Source: Candidatus Wallbacteria bacterium (GTDB lineage Bacteria > Muiribacteriota > JAQTZZ01). From it: a DNA stretch of 19,172 nucleotides. The stretch is taken from assembly GCA_028711905.1 (NCBI GenBank), contig JAQTRI010000020.1, positions 1 through 19,172 on the forward strand. Reading direction: 5' to 3'. The notes under the pieces are model-generated. The model did no database searches. It was given only the letters and a program-made list of their open reading frames with translations, and was not told the DNA's origin. The position numbers and the translations under genes are program-made. Numbering within the stretch: position 1 is the stretch's first letter; each line of letters opens with the position of its first letter. Shown here in pieces: positions 1-8,772 of this stretch.

Positions 1-1727
1 AGATCCTTTCAGAAGACCTGATCAATCGGATCGCCGCCGGAGAAATCATCGAACGGCCGGCCAACATCGTCAAGGAACTGCTGGAAAACTCCATCGACGC
101 TGGAGCGAACCGGATTGTCATTGAGATCAAGGACGGCGGAAGAAAGGTGATCCAGGTGACAGACAACGGTCATGGAATGAAGGACGAGGACCTGCTGATG
201 GCTTTCGAGCGTCACGCCACATCAAAGATCTGCACAACTGAAGATCTTTATCGCATCAATACGCTCGGGTTCAGAGGCGAGGCCCTGCCTTCGATCGCCA
301 GTGTTGCCAAGGTGGAGGTTTTCACAAAAGAACCCGGGAATAATGTCGGTAACTATCTGCGCATTGAAGGCGGTGACCTGAAAAAGATCCAGCAGATGAA
401 CTGCTCGGCAGGCACTTGCATCCTTGTCAGGGACCTTTTTTACAATACCCCCGGCAGGCACAAGTTTCTCAAGTCCATCTCAACAGAGAATCACTTTATT
501 GTGGAAGTCGTTCTGCGTTACATCCTCGGTTACCCGGAACTGCAGTTTACATTGATAAACAACAACCGTGTGGTATTAAAGACACCTGAAAGTTCAACTC
601 TGGAAGAAGCGGCTAAAATGGCTTTTGGAGCAGAAGCGGAAAACCAGCTGCTCGAAGTGAACTTCAACGCTGAAGATTATCCCCTGAGAATCAGAGGCTT
701 CCTGTCCAGGCCGGTACTGAATTTTCCCAAATCCACGAATGTCTACTTTCTGGTGAACAGGCGCTATATCCGCAGCAAGATGCTGCTCGCCGCCCTGCTG
801 GAAGGATACCGCGGCTATCTGATGGTCAACAAATATCCGGCGGTCGTGCTGAACCTGGAACTCAATCCGGAACTGTTCGATGTCAATGTGCATCCGGCAA
901 AAACCGATGTCCGTTTCGAAAATGAAAAAGCTGTATACGCGGAACTTCTGAAAGCCATTTCTCAGGCCCTGACCCGCAGTCATTCCTTTCTGGAAACCCC
1001 TGTAAATATCGAGCGGGAAAAACCCTCTTGTTCTCCGAGCGGATCTGCGCAGCAGGCCCTTTTTCTCTCAAATGAGGGAGCAACATCAGATGGAGCGACA
1101 CGCCTCAGCGGGCACATTCCGCTTAGACCTGATTTCAAGCCCGAAACCGTCACCGAACACCTGAGTTTCTCCAAAGCCCGCATCATCGGCCAGTTTAAAT
1201 CCAGTTTCATCCTGTGTGAAATAGGCGATGATCTCCTTTTGATCGACCAGCACGCAGCTCATGAAAAAATCATGTTCGAAACATTGAGAGAGATGTATAT
1301 GACCGGCAGCGGTTCTCAGCCGCTCCTGATTCCTGTGGTCAAGGAATTCCCTCTGCCTGTAAAAAACGCCCTTCTGGAGCGCAGGGAAGGGCTGTCCAGA
1401 GCAGGATTAGTTATTGAAGATTTCGGAGGGAGCAGTCTCAGAATCCTGGAAATTCCAGCCTTTGTCAATCAAAAAGAGGTGGAAGTCCTTTTCTCCATTC
1501 TTAAACAGGAATTTGTGGAGAATTGTGACTTGTTCAAGGAAGAAATGATTAAAGTGATTGCCTGCCACAGGGCGGTGAAAAACGGTGACCCTCTTCGCGA
1601 AGACGAAGTGGCGGCTCTTCTCAAAGGCATGGAAAAGCTGAAAAATCCTTTTTTCTGCCCGCACGGCAGGCCGGTAGTGCAGAAAATCGGTTTCAAAGCT
1701 GTTGAGCGGCTTTTCGGACGCACCTGA
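1..1727 (+). CDS. mutL: DNA mismatch repair protein MutL, endonuclease type (5' end cut by window)
   Basis: MutL is the ATP-dependent matchmaker of mismatch repair; it acts after MutS recognises a mismatch. The reading frame is open from base 3 and 574 residues are visible, so only a few N-terminal residues are missing. The first visible residues carry the GHKL-ATPase signature (NRIAAGEIIERPANIVKEL, then DNGHGM and GFRGEALPSI). The C-terminal half has the metal-dependent nicking-endonuclease motifs of MutL proteins from bacteria without MutH: DQHAAHEKIMFE (DQHA-x2-E-x4-E, around bases 1245-1280), ACHRAVK, CPHGRP and the terminal FGR (FxR). The third residue of the ACR motif is H rather than K/R, a small deviation. 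A poorly conserved linker (about 1000-1180) joins the two halves. Strand choice is therefore probably not hemimethylation-directed. No mutS is in the window. Confidence 0.97.
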   Translation, partial: ILSEDLINRIAAGEIIERPANIVKELLENSIDAGANRIVIEIKDGGRKVIQVTDNGHGMKDEDLLMAFERHATSKICTTEDLYRINTLGFRGEALPSIASVAKVEVFTKEPGNNVGNYLRIEGGDLKKIQQMNCSAGTCILVRDLFYNTPGRHKFLKSISTENHFIVEVVLRYILGYPELQFTLINNNRVVLKTPESSTLEEAAKMAFGAEAENQLLEVNFNAEDYPLRIRGFLSRPVLNFPKSTNVYFLVNRRYIRSKMLLAALLEGYRGYLMVNKYPAVVLNLELNPELFDVNVHPAKTDVRFENEKAVYAELLKAISQALTRSHSFLETPVNIEREKPSCSPSGSAQQALFLSNEGATSDGATRLSGHIPLRPDFKPETVTEHLSFSKARIIGQFKSSFILCEIGDDLLLIDQHAAHEKIMFETLREMYMTGSGSQPLLIPVVKEFPLPVKNALLERREGLSRAGLVIEDFGGSSLRILEIPAFVNQKEVEVLFSILKQEFVENCDLFKEEMIKVIACHRAVKNGDPLREDEVAALLKGMEKLKNPFFCPHGRPVVQKIGFKAVERLFGRT

Positions 1728-1796
1728 GCATAGAACTTTGCCGACAAGTGAATTCGCATGTCCATGACGGAAGACCATAGTGTTTAGGGAGGATTG

Positions 1797-3857
1797 ATGT
1801 ACACAGCGCTCCTGTTTATTTTATTAGCCTGGTGCCGGGCAGCTGAAGCAGATGGCCTGATTGTCATCCCTGAGAGAATTTTTCCTGATGTTCCGGCCTA
1901 TCTCACCCTGAAAAAGCATGTTGTTGATATCGAGATACAGGAAAACCACGCGCGCACCAAAGTCGATGAGGTGTTCCGCAACCCCAGTTCCAGAAGACTC
2001 GAGGGTATTTATATTTTCCCACTGCCACCCGGTGCGCAAATCAGGGAATTTTCCTTTGAAATCAACGGAAAATTGCAGCAGGGGGAAATTCTGGAGAAAG
2101 ACCAGGCCCGCAGAATCTATGAAGATATCGTCAGGAATCTCAAGGATCCTGCTCTTCTGGAGTATTACGATCACAACCTGTTCCGCGTTTCGATATTTCC
2201 GATCGAACCGGGTGAGGATAAACGAATCGTGCTGTCTTACAATGAATTGATCCCTGTCGATGAAAATACGATTCGTTACAGCTACCCGCTGCGCATCGAG
2301 CGCAATGCCGGGGGAATGATCGAAGAATTGCGGATCAGGATGAACATCCGCCAGATCAACGGCATTTCAGGGGTATACTGCCCGGATTTCCGCGTTACCA
2401 GCGAAAGCCTCTCGACCAGCGAAATCACTGTGTCTTTCGCGTCTCAGAACTATCCCCCGGAAAAAGACTTCGTTGCCTACATCGCAACCGGAGACAGCAG
2501 GTTGCGTCCCTCTTTCATCAGCTATCGGGAAAAAGAACACGACTATTTTCTGATCAATATTTTCCCACCTTCCGGACGCGCTTCCCGCCCCATTTCCAAA
2601 GAAATCGTCTTTGTGCTGGACAGTTCCGGCAGCATGCAAGGGGAAAAGTTTGAGCAGGCTAAGTCCGCCCTGGGCTTCTGCCTGCGGAGTCTGGAACAGG
2701 GTGATTTCTTCAATCTGCTGATCTTTGCCAGCACTGTCAGAGTTTTCAGTGAAAAGGCCATTCCCAATGATCAGAAAAGCATCGAACAGGCAACAGCTTT
2801 TCTGGATGAAAGCCGCGCCATGGGCGGCACTAATATTTCCGGGGCCCTGGCAGCCGGGCTGTCTTCTTTCCGCAGCATGGATCTTCCGAGTTATTTAGTC
2901 TTCATTACCGATGGCGAGCCAACTGTAGGATTAACTGATCCTGACGATATTTTAAAATCAGTGAAAAAGAAAGATCTCCAGAAAATAAGAATTTTTGCTC
3001 TAGGTATAGGGGCAAGCCTGAATGCATCGCTGCTCGACCGCCTTGGCGGGGAAAACGGCGGGCTCAGCGAATACCTCGATGAGACAGAAAACCTGGAACT
3101 CAAGATCTCCTCATTTTATCGCAAAATCGCCAGTCCGGTACTGACCGGAGTCTCGCTTTCCACCTCCCCGATCGCAGAGATTCTTCCGGAAACTCTGCCT
3201 GATCTTTTCGCCGGATCTCCTTTGACAATAGTTGGCCGCAGCAGACACACGCAATCAATGAAAGTCCATCTGACCGGCACTGAATGGGGAAAAACCATCG
3301 AAATTTCGGAAGAGTTTTCTCAAATCGGAGCGGATAACCGCACTGATTTCCTGCCTGTGCTCTTTGCGCAGCGAAAAATCGCCTGGCTGATGGACCAGAT
3401 TCGCCGCAATGGTGCCAGTCCCGAGCTTATCGAAGAGGTCAAAAGTTTAGCCTTGAAATTCGGGGTAGTCACCCAGTACACATCCTTTTTAGTCACTGAA
3501 GACCGGCCCCTTGATTCCCGCCGCAGGCTGGAAAACGCACTCAGCCCTCAGACCGGCGCCTCAGGAGTGTCGCTGAGCAAGTCCATTAACAGCTTGAGGG
3601 AGCTGAGCACTGACCGTGAATGGGAGAGGGAGGCTCAACGAATCGGCATGAAAACGGCTGGAGATAAAACATTTGTCAACAAAGATGGGATCTGGCAGGA
3701 CACAGGATGGATAAAAGACATGAAAATATTGAAGATCAAAGCTTACAGCGATGAATACTTCAAGCTCATGCGTGATTATCCCGAAGCCGGGCGCTTCCTG
3801 GCCATCGGAGACCGTTTACTTGTGGTGATCGGTAATGTCGCTTACCGGATCGAATGA
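1797..3857 (+). CDS. Secreted VIT and von Willebrand A domain protein
   Basis: This is a 686-residue exported protein of the inter-alpha-trypsin-inhibitor type. Residues 1-17 look like a Sec signal peptide (MYTALLFILLAWCRAAEA) with a signal peptidase I site after AEA; the internal Cys follows Trp and is not a good lipobox. A VIT domain covers about residues 28-160 (FRNPSSRRLEGIYIFPLPPG; EKDQARRIYED). A VWA domain covers about 268-450 with a complete MIDAS: DSSGS at 275-279, Thr 345 in GGTN and Asp 372 in TDGEP. The 200-residue C-terminal tail has no membrane anchor or sorting motif. ATG at 1797 is preferred over the in-frame TTG at 1794 because AGGGAGGA (1786-1793) directly abuts the TTG. The family is thought to mediate metal-dependent protein binding at or outside the envelope; the ligand is unknown. 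The 3' end overlaps the next gene by 23 bases. Confidence 0.9.
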   Translation: MYTALLFILLAWCRAAEADGLIVIPERIFPDVPAYLTLKKHVVDIEIQENHARTKVDEVFRNPSSRRLEGIYIFPLPPGAQIREFSFEINGKLQQGEILEKDQARRIYEDIVRNLKDPALLEYYDHNLFRVSIFPIEPGEDKRIVLSYNELIPVDENTIRYSYPLRIERNAGGMIEELRIRMNIRQINGISGVYCPDFRVTSESLSTSEITVSFASQNYPPEKDFVAYIATGDSRLRPSFISYREKEHDYFLINIFPPSGRASRPISKEIVFVLDSSGSMQGEKFEQAKSALGFCLRSLEQGDFFNLLIFASTVRVFSEKAIPNDQKSIEQATAFLDESRAMGGTNISGALAAGLSSFRSMDLPSYLVFITDGEPTVGLTDPDDILKSVKKKDLQKIRIFALGIGASLNASLLDRLGGENGGLSEYLDETENLELKISSFYRKIASPVLTGVSLSTSPIAEILPETLPDLFAGSPLTIVGRSRHTQSMKVHLTGTEWGKTIEISEEFSQIGADNRTDFLPVLFAQRKIAWLMDQIRRNGASPELIEEVKSLALKFGVVTQYTSFLVTEDRPLDSRRRLENALSPQTGASGVSLSKSINSLRELSTDREWEREAQRIGMKTAGDKTFVNKDGIWQDTGWIKDMKILKIKAYSDEYFKLMRDYPEAGRFLAIGDRLLVVIGNVAYRIE

Positions 3858-4452
3858 TTCTCTGATCCCGGTGATTCTGGCGGCCGGAGAGTCCCGCCGC
3901 ATGGGTTTTCCCAAGGCTGTGGCTATGATCAATGGTCGCACCTGCGCCTCGATTGTGATCTCCAATTTGCGCCAGGCCGGATTCGATTCCTCGATTTTTC
4001 TTGTTCTGGGATGCAATTTCGAGAAAATTTCTGATTTTTTTCTGAATGTCAGAAATCTGGAAATCGTACGCAACCACAACTGGGAACGGGGACCCCTTTC
4101 CTCCCTGAAAGCTGCGCTTAGAGTGATTGAATCCAGGGGGATGTCCCGAACAGGTTTACTCCTTTATCCTGTAGACCATCCGTTTGTCCAGGCTTCAACT
4201 CTTTCACGGCTCCTGAGCTCACACCTGGATTTACCGCAGAAGATCATTATTCCGATCTATCATGCCCGGCGCGGACATCCAGTGGTTTTTCCGTCCATTC
4301 TGTTCCGGGAATTGATCGATGCTCCTGAAGAAATCGGCGCCAGATTCGTCACCAGGCAGCATACTGAACTTATCTTAGAAATACAGGTATCTGATCCGGG
4401 AGTGCTGAAAAATTGCAACAGCCCCGCCGATCTTTTAACAGAAAGCGATTGA
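3835..4452 (+). CDS. MobA-like nucleotidyltransferase (MocA/molybdopterin cytidylyltransferase type)
   Basis: A 205-residue cytosolic protein of the MobA-like NTP-transferase family. The N-terminal nucleotide-binding signature LAAGESRRMGFPK is at residues 15-27. The metal-binding motif PVDHPF is at 112-117, and RRGHPVVF at 145-152 is typical of the branch that transfers CMP or GMP to molybdopterin (MocA/MobA). Length matches that branch. No other molybdenum cofactor or molybdoenzyme gene is in the window, so the substrate is unproven; a sugar or alditol phosphate acceptor remains possible. The ATG lies inside the last codons of the VIT/VWA gene (23-base overlap) with only a weak GGTGA upstream, which suggests translational coupling. 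It is followed by a promoter that starts a new transcription unit. Confidence 0.85.
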   Translation: MSLTGSNDSLIPVILAAGESRRMGFPKAVAMINGRTCASIVISNLRQAGFDSSIFLVLGCNFEKISDFFLNVRNLEIVRNHNWERGPLSSLKAALRVIESRGMSRTGLLLYPVDHPFVQASTLSRLLSSHLDLPQKIIIPIYHARRGHPVVFPSILFRELIDAPEEIGARFVTRQHTELILEIQVSDPGVLKNCNSPADLLTESD

Positions 4453-4477
4453 AAAATTCTGCCTGATCAATTACAAT
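4449..4477 (+). promoter_or_regulatory. Sigma-70-type promoter for the FecR-like/ileS/lspA/lgt unit
   Basis: TTGAAA at 4449-4454 and TACAAT at 4472-4477 are separated by exactly 17 bases; each hexamer differs from consensus by one base. The predicted start is near 4484, about 60 bases before the FecR-like TTG codon. The -35 overlaps the stop codon of the nucleotidyltransferase gene. Read directly from the sequence; activity is inferred. Confidence 0.7.
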
Positions 4478-4532
4478 CAACAATTGGAGGCGTGAATCCC
4501 GCGCCATTGCTGTTTGTTTTTTATTTCTGATC

Positions 4533-4539
4533 AGGAGGG
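4533..4539 (+). promoter_or_regulatory. Ribosome binding site that fixes a TTG start
   Basis: AGGAGGG lies 6 bases before the TTG at 4546. No ATG or GTG is comparably placed, so this site decides the rare TTG start of the FecR-like gene. Confidence 0.8.
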
Positions 4540-4545
4540 TAGAAG

Positions 4546-5346
4546 TTGGCAGACTGGTCCAATATAAAAGTAGAATCCGCTCACGACAGACGCAAAAAAA
4601 GAACCGACCGTCTTAAGCAGGAAAAGTTCGACAAAGAAAAGCAGCATAAAAAATCCCAGATCACTGTAGTGATTCTGGCTGCAGTCATTCTGGTCAGCAT
4701 AGTCGTGATTTCGATCATAGCGTTCAACATGTTCAACTCCCAGAAAAAAGAAGAAGTCCTCAGCCGGATCATCAGCGGCAGCTTCAGGGACATCAAAGGC
4801 AAGATCGAGGTTAACAAGAAAAGCATCGGCTTTTTTGACATTTACGAAGAAGACATGGTCCTTCAGGAAGGAGACGGTGTCCGCACCGGGCCGGATTCTT
4901 CCCTCCGCATCGACTTTTCCAATACCGCATATGTAAAGCTGTTCAGCGGCAGCACCGCATTTCTCGAGAAACTCGCCATGCGCAAACCAGCCAATCCGGA
5001 AAACTCGCCGCTGGACATTCAGTGGAAACTTGAGGAAGGCTGTTTTGTTTTTTCTCTCCCCCGCGTTGATGGAGATGTTTCCGTCAGCTGCATATACGGC
5101 ACCTTGACAGCTGATTCAGGGGCCAGATGTGTGGCCAAGCTGGAAACAGGTAAAAGCCCTGCCGACCTTGCCGCTAAAAAGCCGGTTCGTGTAATCGTGC
5201 AGAGCGGGACCGCAACCTTCCGAAATAAACTTGGTACCAAGAGTATCCGTCTTAAAACATATGAAGAGGTCTTCATCTGGGAAGAAGAAGGATTCCTCAA
5301 AAACAGCAAGCCGGAAATCACCAATCCCGGTACAGAACCCTTTTAA
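4546..5346 (+). CDS. Membrane-anchored FecR-like domain protein
   Basis: A 266-residue protein starting at TTG, supported by a strong ribosome site. Residues 1-37 are very rich in Lys, Arg, Asp and Glu. One transmembrane helix covers about residues 38-62, which predicts a cytoplasmic N terminus and an extracytoplasmic C-terminal domain. That domain resembles FecR: a beta-rich stretch with the typical LQEGDGVRTGPDSSLRIDF segment and a later GTLTADSGARC segment. In iron-transport systems FecR passes a signal to an ECF sigma factor, but no sigma factor or TonB receptor gene is adjacent, and many FecR-domain proteins have other, unknown envelope roles. It is the first gene after the 4449 promoter and ends 40 bases before ileS. 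Domain call moderate, function unknown. Confidence 0.7.
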   Translation: MADWSNIKVESAHDRRKKRTDRLKQEKFDKEKQHKKSQITVVILAAVILVSIVVISIIAFNMFNSQKKEEVLSRIISGSFRDIKGKIEVNKKSIGFFDIYEEDMVLQEGDGVRTGPDSSLRIDFSNTAYVKLFSGSTAFLEKLAMRKPANPENSPLDIQWKLEEGCFVFSLPRVDGDVSVSCIYGTLTADSGARCVAKLETGKSPADLAAKKPVRVIVQSGTATFRNKLGTKSIRLKTYEEVFIWEEEGFLKNSKPEITNPGTEPF

Positions 5347-5386
5347 ACACTGGGCAGCATTGCACAGCCAACACTCCGGAGGTCTT

Positions 5387-8191
5387 ATGGATCACGAAAA
5401 AGATAACCGTCCCTGTTCCGAAAACACAGTTGATTTCAGCGCTACCTTGAATCTGCCGAAAACAACTTTTCCCATGAAAGCTAATCTGCCCCAGAAAGAA
5501 CCCGAAACACTCGGTTTCTGGGATAATATTCACTTGTACGAAAAGGTGATGTCTCTGAGAAAAGGGAAAGAGCGGTTTGTTTTTCATGACGGCCCCCCCT
5601 ATGCCAACGGACACATCCACATCGGCACAGCTCTGAACAAGGTTCTCAAGGACATAGTGGTCAAATACAAAAGCATGAAGGGATTCCATGTCCCATATAC
5701 TCCTGGGTGGGACACCCACGGGCTGCCGATCGAACTCAAAGCCATGGAACAGTTGAAAGGCGAAACAGATCCGCTCAAGATCAGGACTGCCTGTCGTGAA
5801 TACGCCGCAAAATTCCAGCGCATTCAGCAGCAGGAGTTCGTCAGGCTGGGTACATTGGCCGACTATAGCAATCCTTACCTTACATTTGACAGAAATTTCG
5901 AGGCCAGGGAACTGGAAGTTTTTCTGAAAATGGTGGAAAAAGGCTATGTTTTCCGTCGGTTGAAACCGATTTACTGGTGCCCGCGCTGTGTTACTGCCTT
6001 AGCTGAGGCGGAAATCGAGTATGACGATCACAAGGCTCCTTCCATTTTCGTCAGATTTCGCATGCAGACACCACCACCGGGAATCAAGGGGCCTGTCTAT
6101 GCAGTGATCTGGACTACCACCCCATGGACTATTCCAGGCAACACGGCCATCTGCCTGCATCCCGACTTTGATTACGCAGTGTTCCGTCATGGAGATGACG
6201 CCTATCTGGCGGCCGAAAGCCTGATCCCTTCAGTGGCAAAAGCATCGGGCTTTGATCCGTTAAATTGCATCATCGAAAAAAAGTTCAAGGGTCGCGAACT
6301 CGAGGGATTGAAAGCCTTGCACCCGTTTATAGAAAGAGAATCTCCCCTGATCCTCGGAGATCATGTGACACTGGACACCGGTTCCGGTTGCGTGCATACC
6401 GCACCGGGACACGGCATAGAGGACTACCAGGTCGGGCTCAAGTATTCCCTGCCGGTCCTGTCCCCTGTCGATGATCGGGGCAGGTTCACAGCAGAGTTCG
6501 AGCTTATGCAGGGAGTTCATGTGGAAGAAGCCAATGCCCGTATTGTAGAGCTTCTGCGTGATAAAGGCGCGCTCTTGCAGACTGAGGAGATCACACATTC
6601 CTATCCCCACTGCTGGAGATGCAAAAAACCTGTGATTTTCCGGTCTACCCCTCAATGGTTTATCAGAGTCGAAGACGGCTCTCTTCGCAAAAACTGTCTC
6701 GAGGCCTGCGACCATGTCCGATGGGTTCCTTCTTTCGGCCACTCGCGCATCACTTCCATGCTCCGGAACAGGCCGGACTGGTGCATTTCCCGCCAAAGGG
6801 TCTGGGGTGTGCCGATCCCGGCTTTTTACTGCCTGCAATGTCAGGAAGCACTGCTTGAGCCGGCCGTGATCTCGAAAGTTATCGAGCGTGTGAGAAAATT
6901 CGGTACTGACTGCTGGTGGACAGACGATTTTTCCACTTTCCTTCCCAAAGAATACCGCTGCCCGCATTGTGGAAGTGGTGATTTCCGCAAGGAACAGGAT
7001 ATCTTCGATGTCTGGTTCGACTCAGGCACATCACACTGGGTGGTTTTAGGTCTCTGGCCTGATCTGGCATGGCCTGCAGACCTGTTCCTGGAAGGGTCGG
7101 ATCAGCACCGCGGATGGTTCCAGACATCCCTGCTCACATCCGTAGGCGCTTTTGACGCCGCTCCTTACCGCACAGTGCTCACTCATGGATTCGTGGTCGA
7201 TGGCGAGGGCCGCAAGATGTCCAAGTCCATAGGCAATGTCATGGCCCCGGAAGAAGTGATCAGTAAATACGGAGCCGATATCCTGCGCCTGTGGGTGGCG
7301 TCAAGCGATTATCACGATGACATCAGAATTTCCAAGCAGATCATGTCTCAAAACGCAGATGCTTACCGCAAGATCCGCAACACGATCCGCTTCCTGCTGG
7401 CCAATCTTTATGACCAGTCCAATGACAGATTCTTCGACTATGGCACAAACGCGGTTGCTTTCAATGCCAGGGTCGATCTGGACCGCTACATCATGCTCAA
7501 AATGTCTGACCTTCTTCACGATGTGGAGAACTGCTATGAAAGTTACGAGTTTTACCGTATTCTGCAGAAGATCAACAATTTCTGCGCCACAGACCTGAGT
7601 TCTTTTTACCTCGACATCGTCAAGGACAGACTCTATACATCGCGAACAGATTCCCCCCTCCGCAGAAGCGCTCAGACCACGATCCACGAAATCCTGAATA
7701 CGCTCCTGATACTCATCGCCCCTGTTTTGAGCTTCACTGCCGAAGAAGCGTGGTCGCACCTTCCGGGGGACAAGCCGGAGAGTGTTTTCCTGGCAGACTG
7801 GCCGGTGGTCTGTGTCGAGAATGATGAACAACTGCGTGAGCGCTTCGACTTTTTCGCTTCAATCAAGGCCGAAGCCGGCAAAGCCCTTGAAGAAGCGCGT
7901 GCCGGAAAGTTGATCGGTCATTCCTTAGATGCATCTGTCGAGATATTTTGCGCCTCACCCCCGGATTATCTAAAAGAAAGCTTAGACACTCTCCGCCAGG
8001 TCCTGATTGTTTCCGCCGTGAAAATTCTGGATCAGGCTTCAGATGATTCCTCTGCCTCCTGGGATGAGAAGAAGAACTTCCAGTTCTCAGTGCGTAAAGC
8101 TTCGGGCAGCAAATGCCCGAGATGCTGGCAGTACAGCGAGTTGCAGAATCAGGGACTATGCGCCCGATGCTTCCGCGAGACTAAGGTGTGA
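5387..8191 (+). CDS. ileS: Isoleucyl-tRNA synthetase
   Basis: Charges tRNA-Ile with isoleucine in the cytosol. It has 934 residues, normal for bacterial IleS. The class I signature is HIGT (residues 78-81, in NGHIHIGTALNK), a frequent IleS variant of HIGH, and KMSKS starts near residue 610. The CP1 editing domain is recognisable from WTTTPWTIPGNTA and GSGCVHTAPGHG. A four-Cys zinc motif ends the protein (CPRCWQYSELQNQGLCARC), as in the eubacterial type, and a second pair of CxxC motifs precedes FDVWFDSG. ATG 5387 has CGGAGG at 5377-5382, four bases upstream. The frame stays open to 5231, but the extra residues do not look like IleS and overlap the previous gene. The stop overlaps the lspA start by four bases. 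Confidence 0.98.
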   Translation: MDHEKDNRPCSENTVDFSATLNLPKTTFPMKANLPQKEPETLGFWDNIHLYEKVMSLRKGKERFVFHDGPPYANGHIHIGTALNKVLKDIVVKYKSMKGFHVPYTPGWDTHGLPIELKAMEQLKGETDPLKIRTACREYAAKFQRIQQQEFVRLGTLADYSNPYLTFDRNFEARELEVFLKMVEKGYVFRRLKPIYWCPRCVTALAEAEIEYDDHKAPSIFVRFRMQTPPPGIKGPVYAVIWTTTPWTIPGNTAICLHPDFDYAVFRHGDDAYLAAESLIPSVAKASGFDPLNCIIEKKFKGRELEGLKALHPFIERESPLILGDHVTLDTGSGCVHTAPGHGIEDYQVGLKYSLPVLSPVDDRGRFTAEFELMQGVHVEEANARIVELLRDKGALLQTEEITHSYPHCWRCKKPVIFRSTPQWFIRVEDGSLRKNCLEACDHVRWVPSFGHSRITSMLRNRPDWCISRQRVWGVPIPAFYCLQCQEALLEPAVISKVIERVRKFGTDCWWTDDFSTFLPKEYRCPHCGSGDFRKEQDIFDVWFDSGTSHWVVLGLWPDLAWPADLFLEGSDQHRGWFQTSLLTSVGAFDAAPYRTVLTHGFVVDGEGRKMSKSIGNVMAPEEVISKYGADILRLWVASSDYHDDIRISKQIMSQNADAYRKIRNTIRFLLANLYDQSNDRFFDYGTNAVAFNARVDLDRYIMLKMSDLLHDVENCYESYEFYRILQKINNFCATDLSSFYLDIVKDRLYTSRTDSPLRRSAQTTIHEILNTLLILIAPVLSFTAEEAWSHLPGDKPESVFLADWPVVCVENDEQLRERFDFFASIKAEAGKALEEARAGKLIGHSLDASVEIFCASPPDYLKESLDTLRQVLIVSAVKILDQASDDSSASWDEKKNFQFSVRKASGSKCPRCWQYSELQNQGLCARCFRETKV

Positions 8192-8772
8192 TCCGGGCAA
8201 TAGAATTTCTGCTGCTCTATTCCCTTCTTTCGGTTTTAGCCATCGCAGGGATCATTTTTATCTGGCCGGTTTTCCTGGTCAGGCATGCATGGACTCTCCT
8301 GCGAAACGGTCTGCCGACCCTTGCCCCGGCTGCTGTGCTTCTGGCCTGCGATATCGCGAGCAAACAGATTGCCACCGACAAACTGGCCAACCGTCCTGCA
8401 GTCCCGCTGGTTGAAGGCCTTTTGTCCCTTGAGTACACCCGTAACTACGGGGCCGCATTCGGTATTTTCCAGCATCAGCAATGGCTGTTCGTTCTGGTGG
8501 CTGTCACAGCCGGAATCATAATCTTCATTCTCAGCATCAATGGACAGCCCAAGCCTGCTTATTTGAGAGTCGCTTACGGGTTTCTTCTCAGCGGAGCTCT
8601 CGGCAATCTCCGTGACCGTGTTTGTTTCGGGTTCGTGATCGATTTCATTCACTTGAAAGGTTTTCCGGTCTTCAATGTAGCGGACCTGTCCATCGACATC
8701 GGACTGGGATTGATTTTCTGGTATATTCTTAACGAGGAGAAACGAGCATGCATCCGGAAATCGTCAGATTAG
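8188..8772 (+). CDS. lspA: Lipoprotein signal peptidase II, with an extra N-terminal helix
   Basis: LspA is the inner-membrane aspartyl protease that cuts the signal peptide from prolipoproteins after Lgt has modified the cysteine. Conserved blocks are present: NYGAAFGIF, GNLRDR (139-144), VIDF with catalytic Asp 152, and FNVAD with catalytic Asp 166. At 194 residues it is longer than the usual 160 or so. A hydrophobic segment at residues 5-30 precedes the segment that matches normal helix 1 (about 43-57, ending in ACDIASKQ), giving five predicted helices instead of four. The GTG start overlaps the ileS stop (GTGA), and no in-frame ATG exists that would remove the extension, although a later GTG near 8335 could. 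The ileS-lspA order is widely conserved. Confidence 0.95.
   Translation: MIRAIEFLLLYSLLSVLAIAGIIFIWPVFLVRHAWTLLRNGLPTLAPAAVLLACDIASKQIATDKLANRPAVPLVEGLLSLEYTRNYGAAFGIFQHQQWLFVLVAVTAGIIIFILSINGQPKPAYLRVAYGFLLSGALGNLRDRVCFGFVIDFIHLKGFPVFNVADLSIDIGLGLIFWYILNEEKRACIRKSSD

Noticed and set aside
1..300. High density of GATC (eight sites in the first 300 bases), suggesting Dam-directed repair
   Set aside because: Frequent GAT and ATC codons and codon junctions explain much of it, and this MutL has its own endonuclease motifs. A whole-genome count against a codon-aware model would be needed.
4485..4530. Twelve-codon frame from GTG 4492 with TTGGAGG nearby
   Set aside because: The spacing to the GTG is only one base and the peptide is too short to judge; it could be a leader peptide but nothing supports it.
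5231..5386. Longer ileS start (in-frame GTG at 5231)
   Set aside because: The extra 52 residues are low-complexity, overlap the FecR-like gene, and have no resemblance to IleS, while ATG 5387 has a well-spaced CGGAGG.
5609..5626. HIGT instead of HIGH in the IleS signature as a possible defect
   Set aside because: This variant is common in functional bacterial IleS proteins, and the rest of the enzyme is intact.
6260..6967. A 235-codon minus-strand frame inside ileS
   Set aside because: It lies opposite strongly conserved ileS catalytic and editing segments, so it is an antisense shadow.
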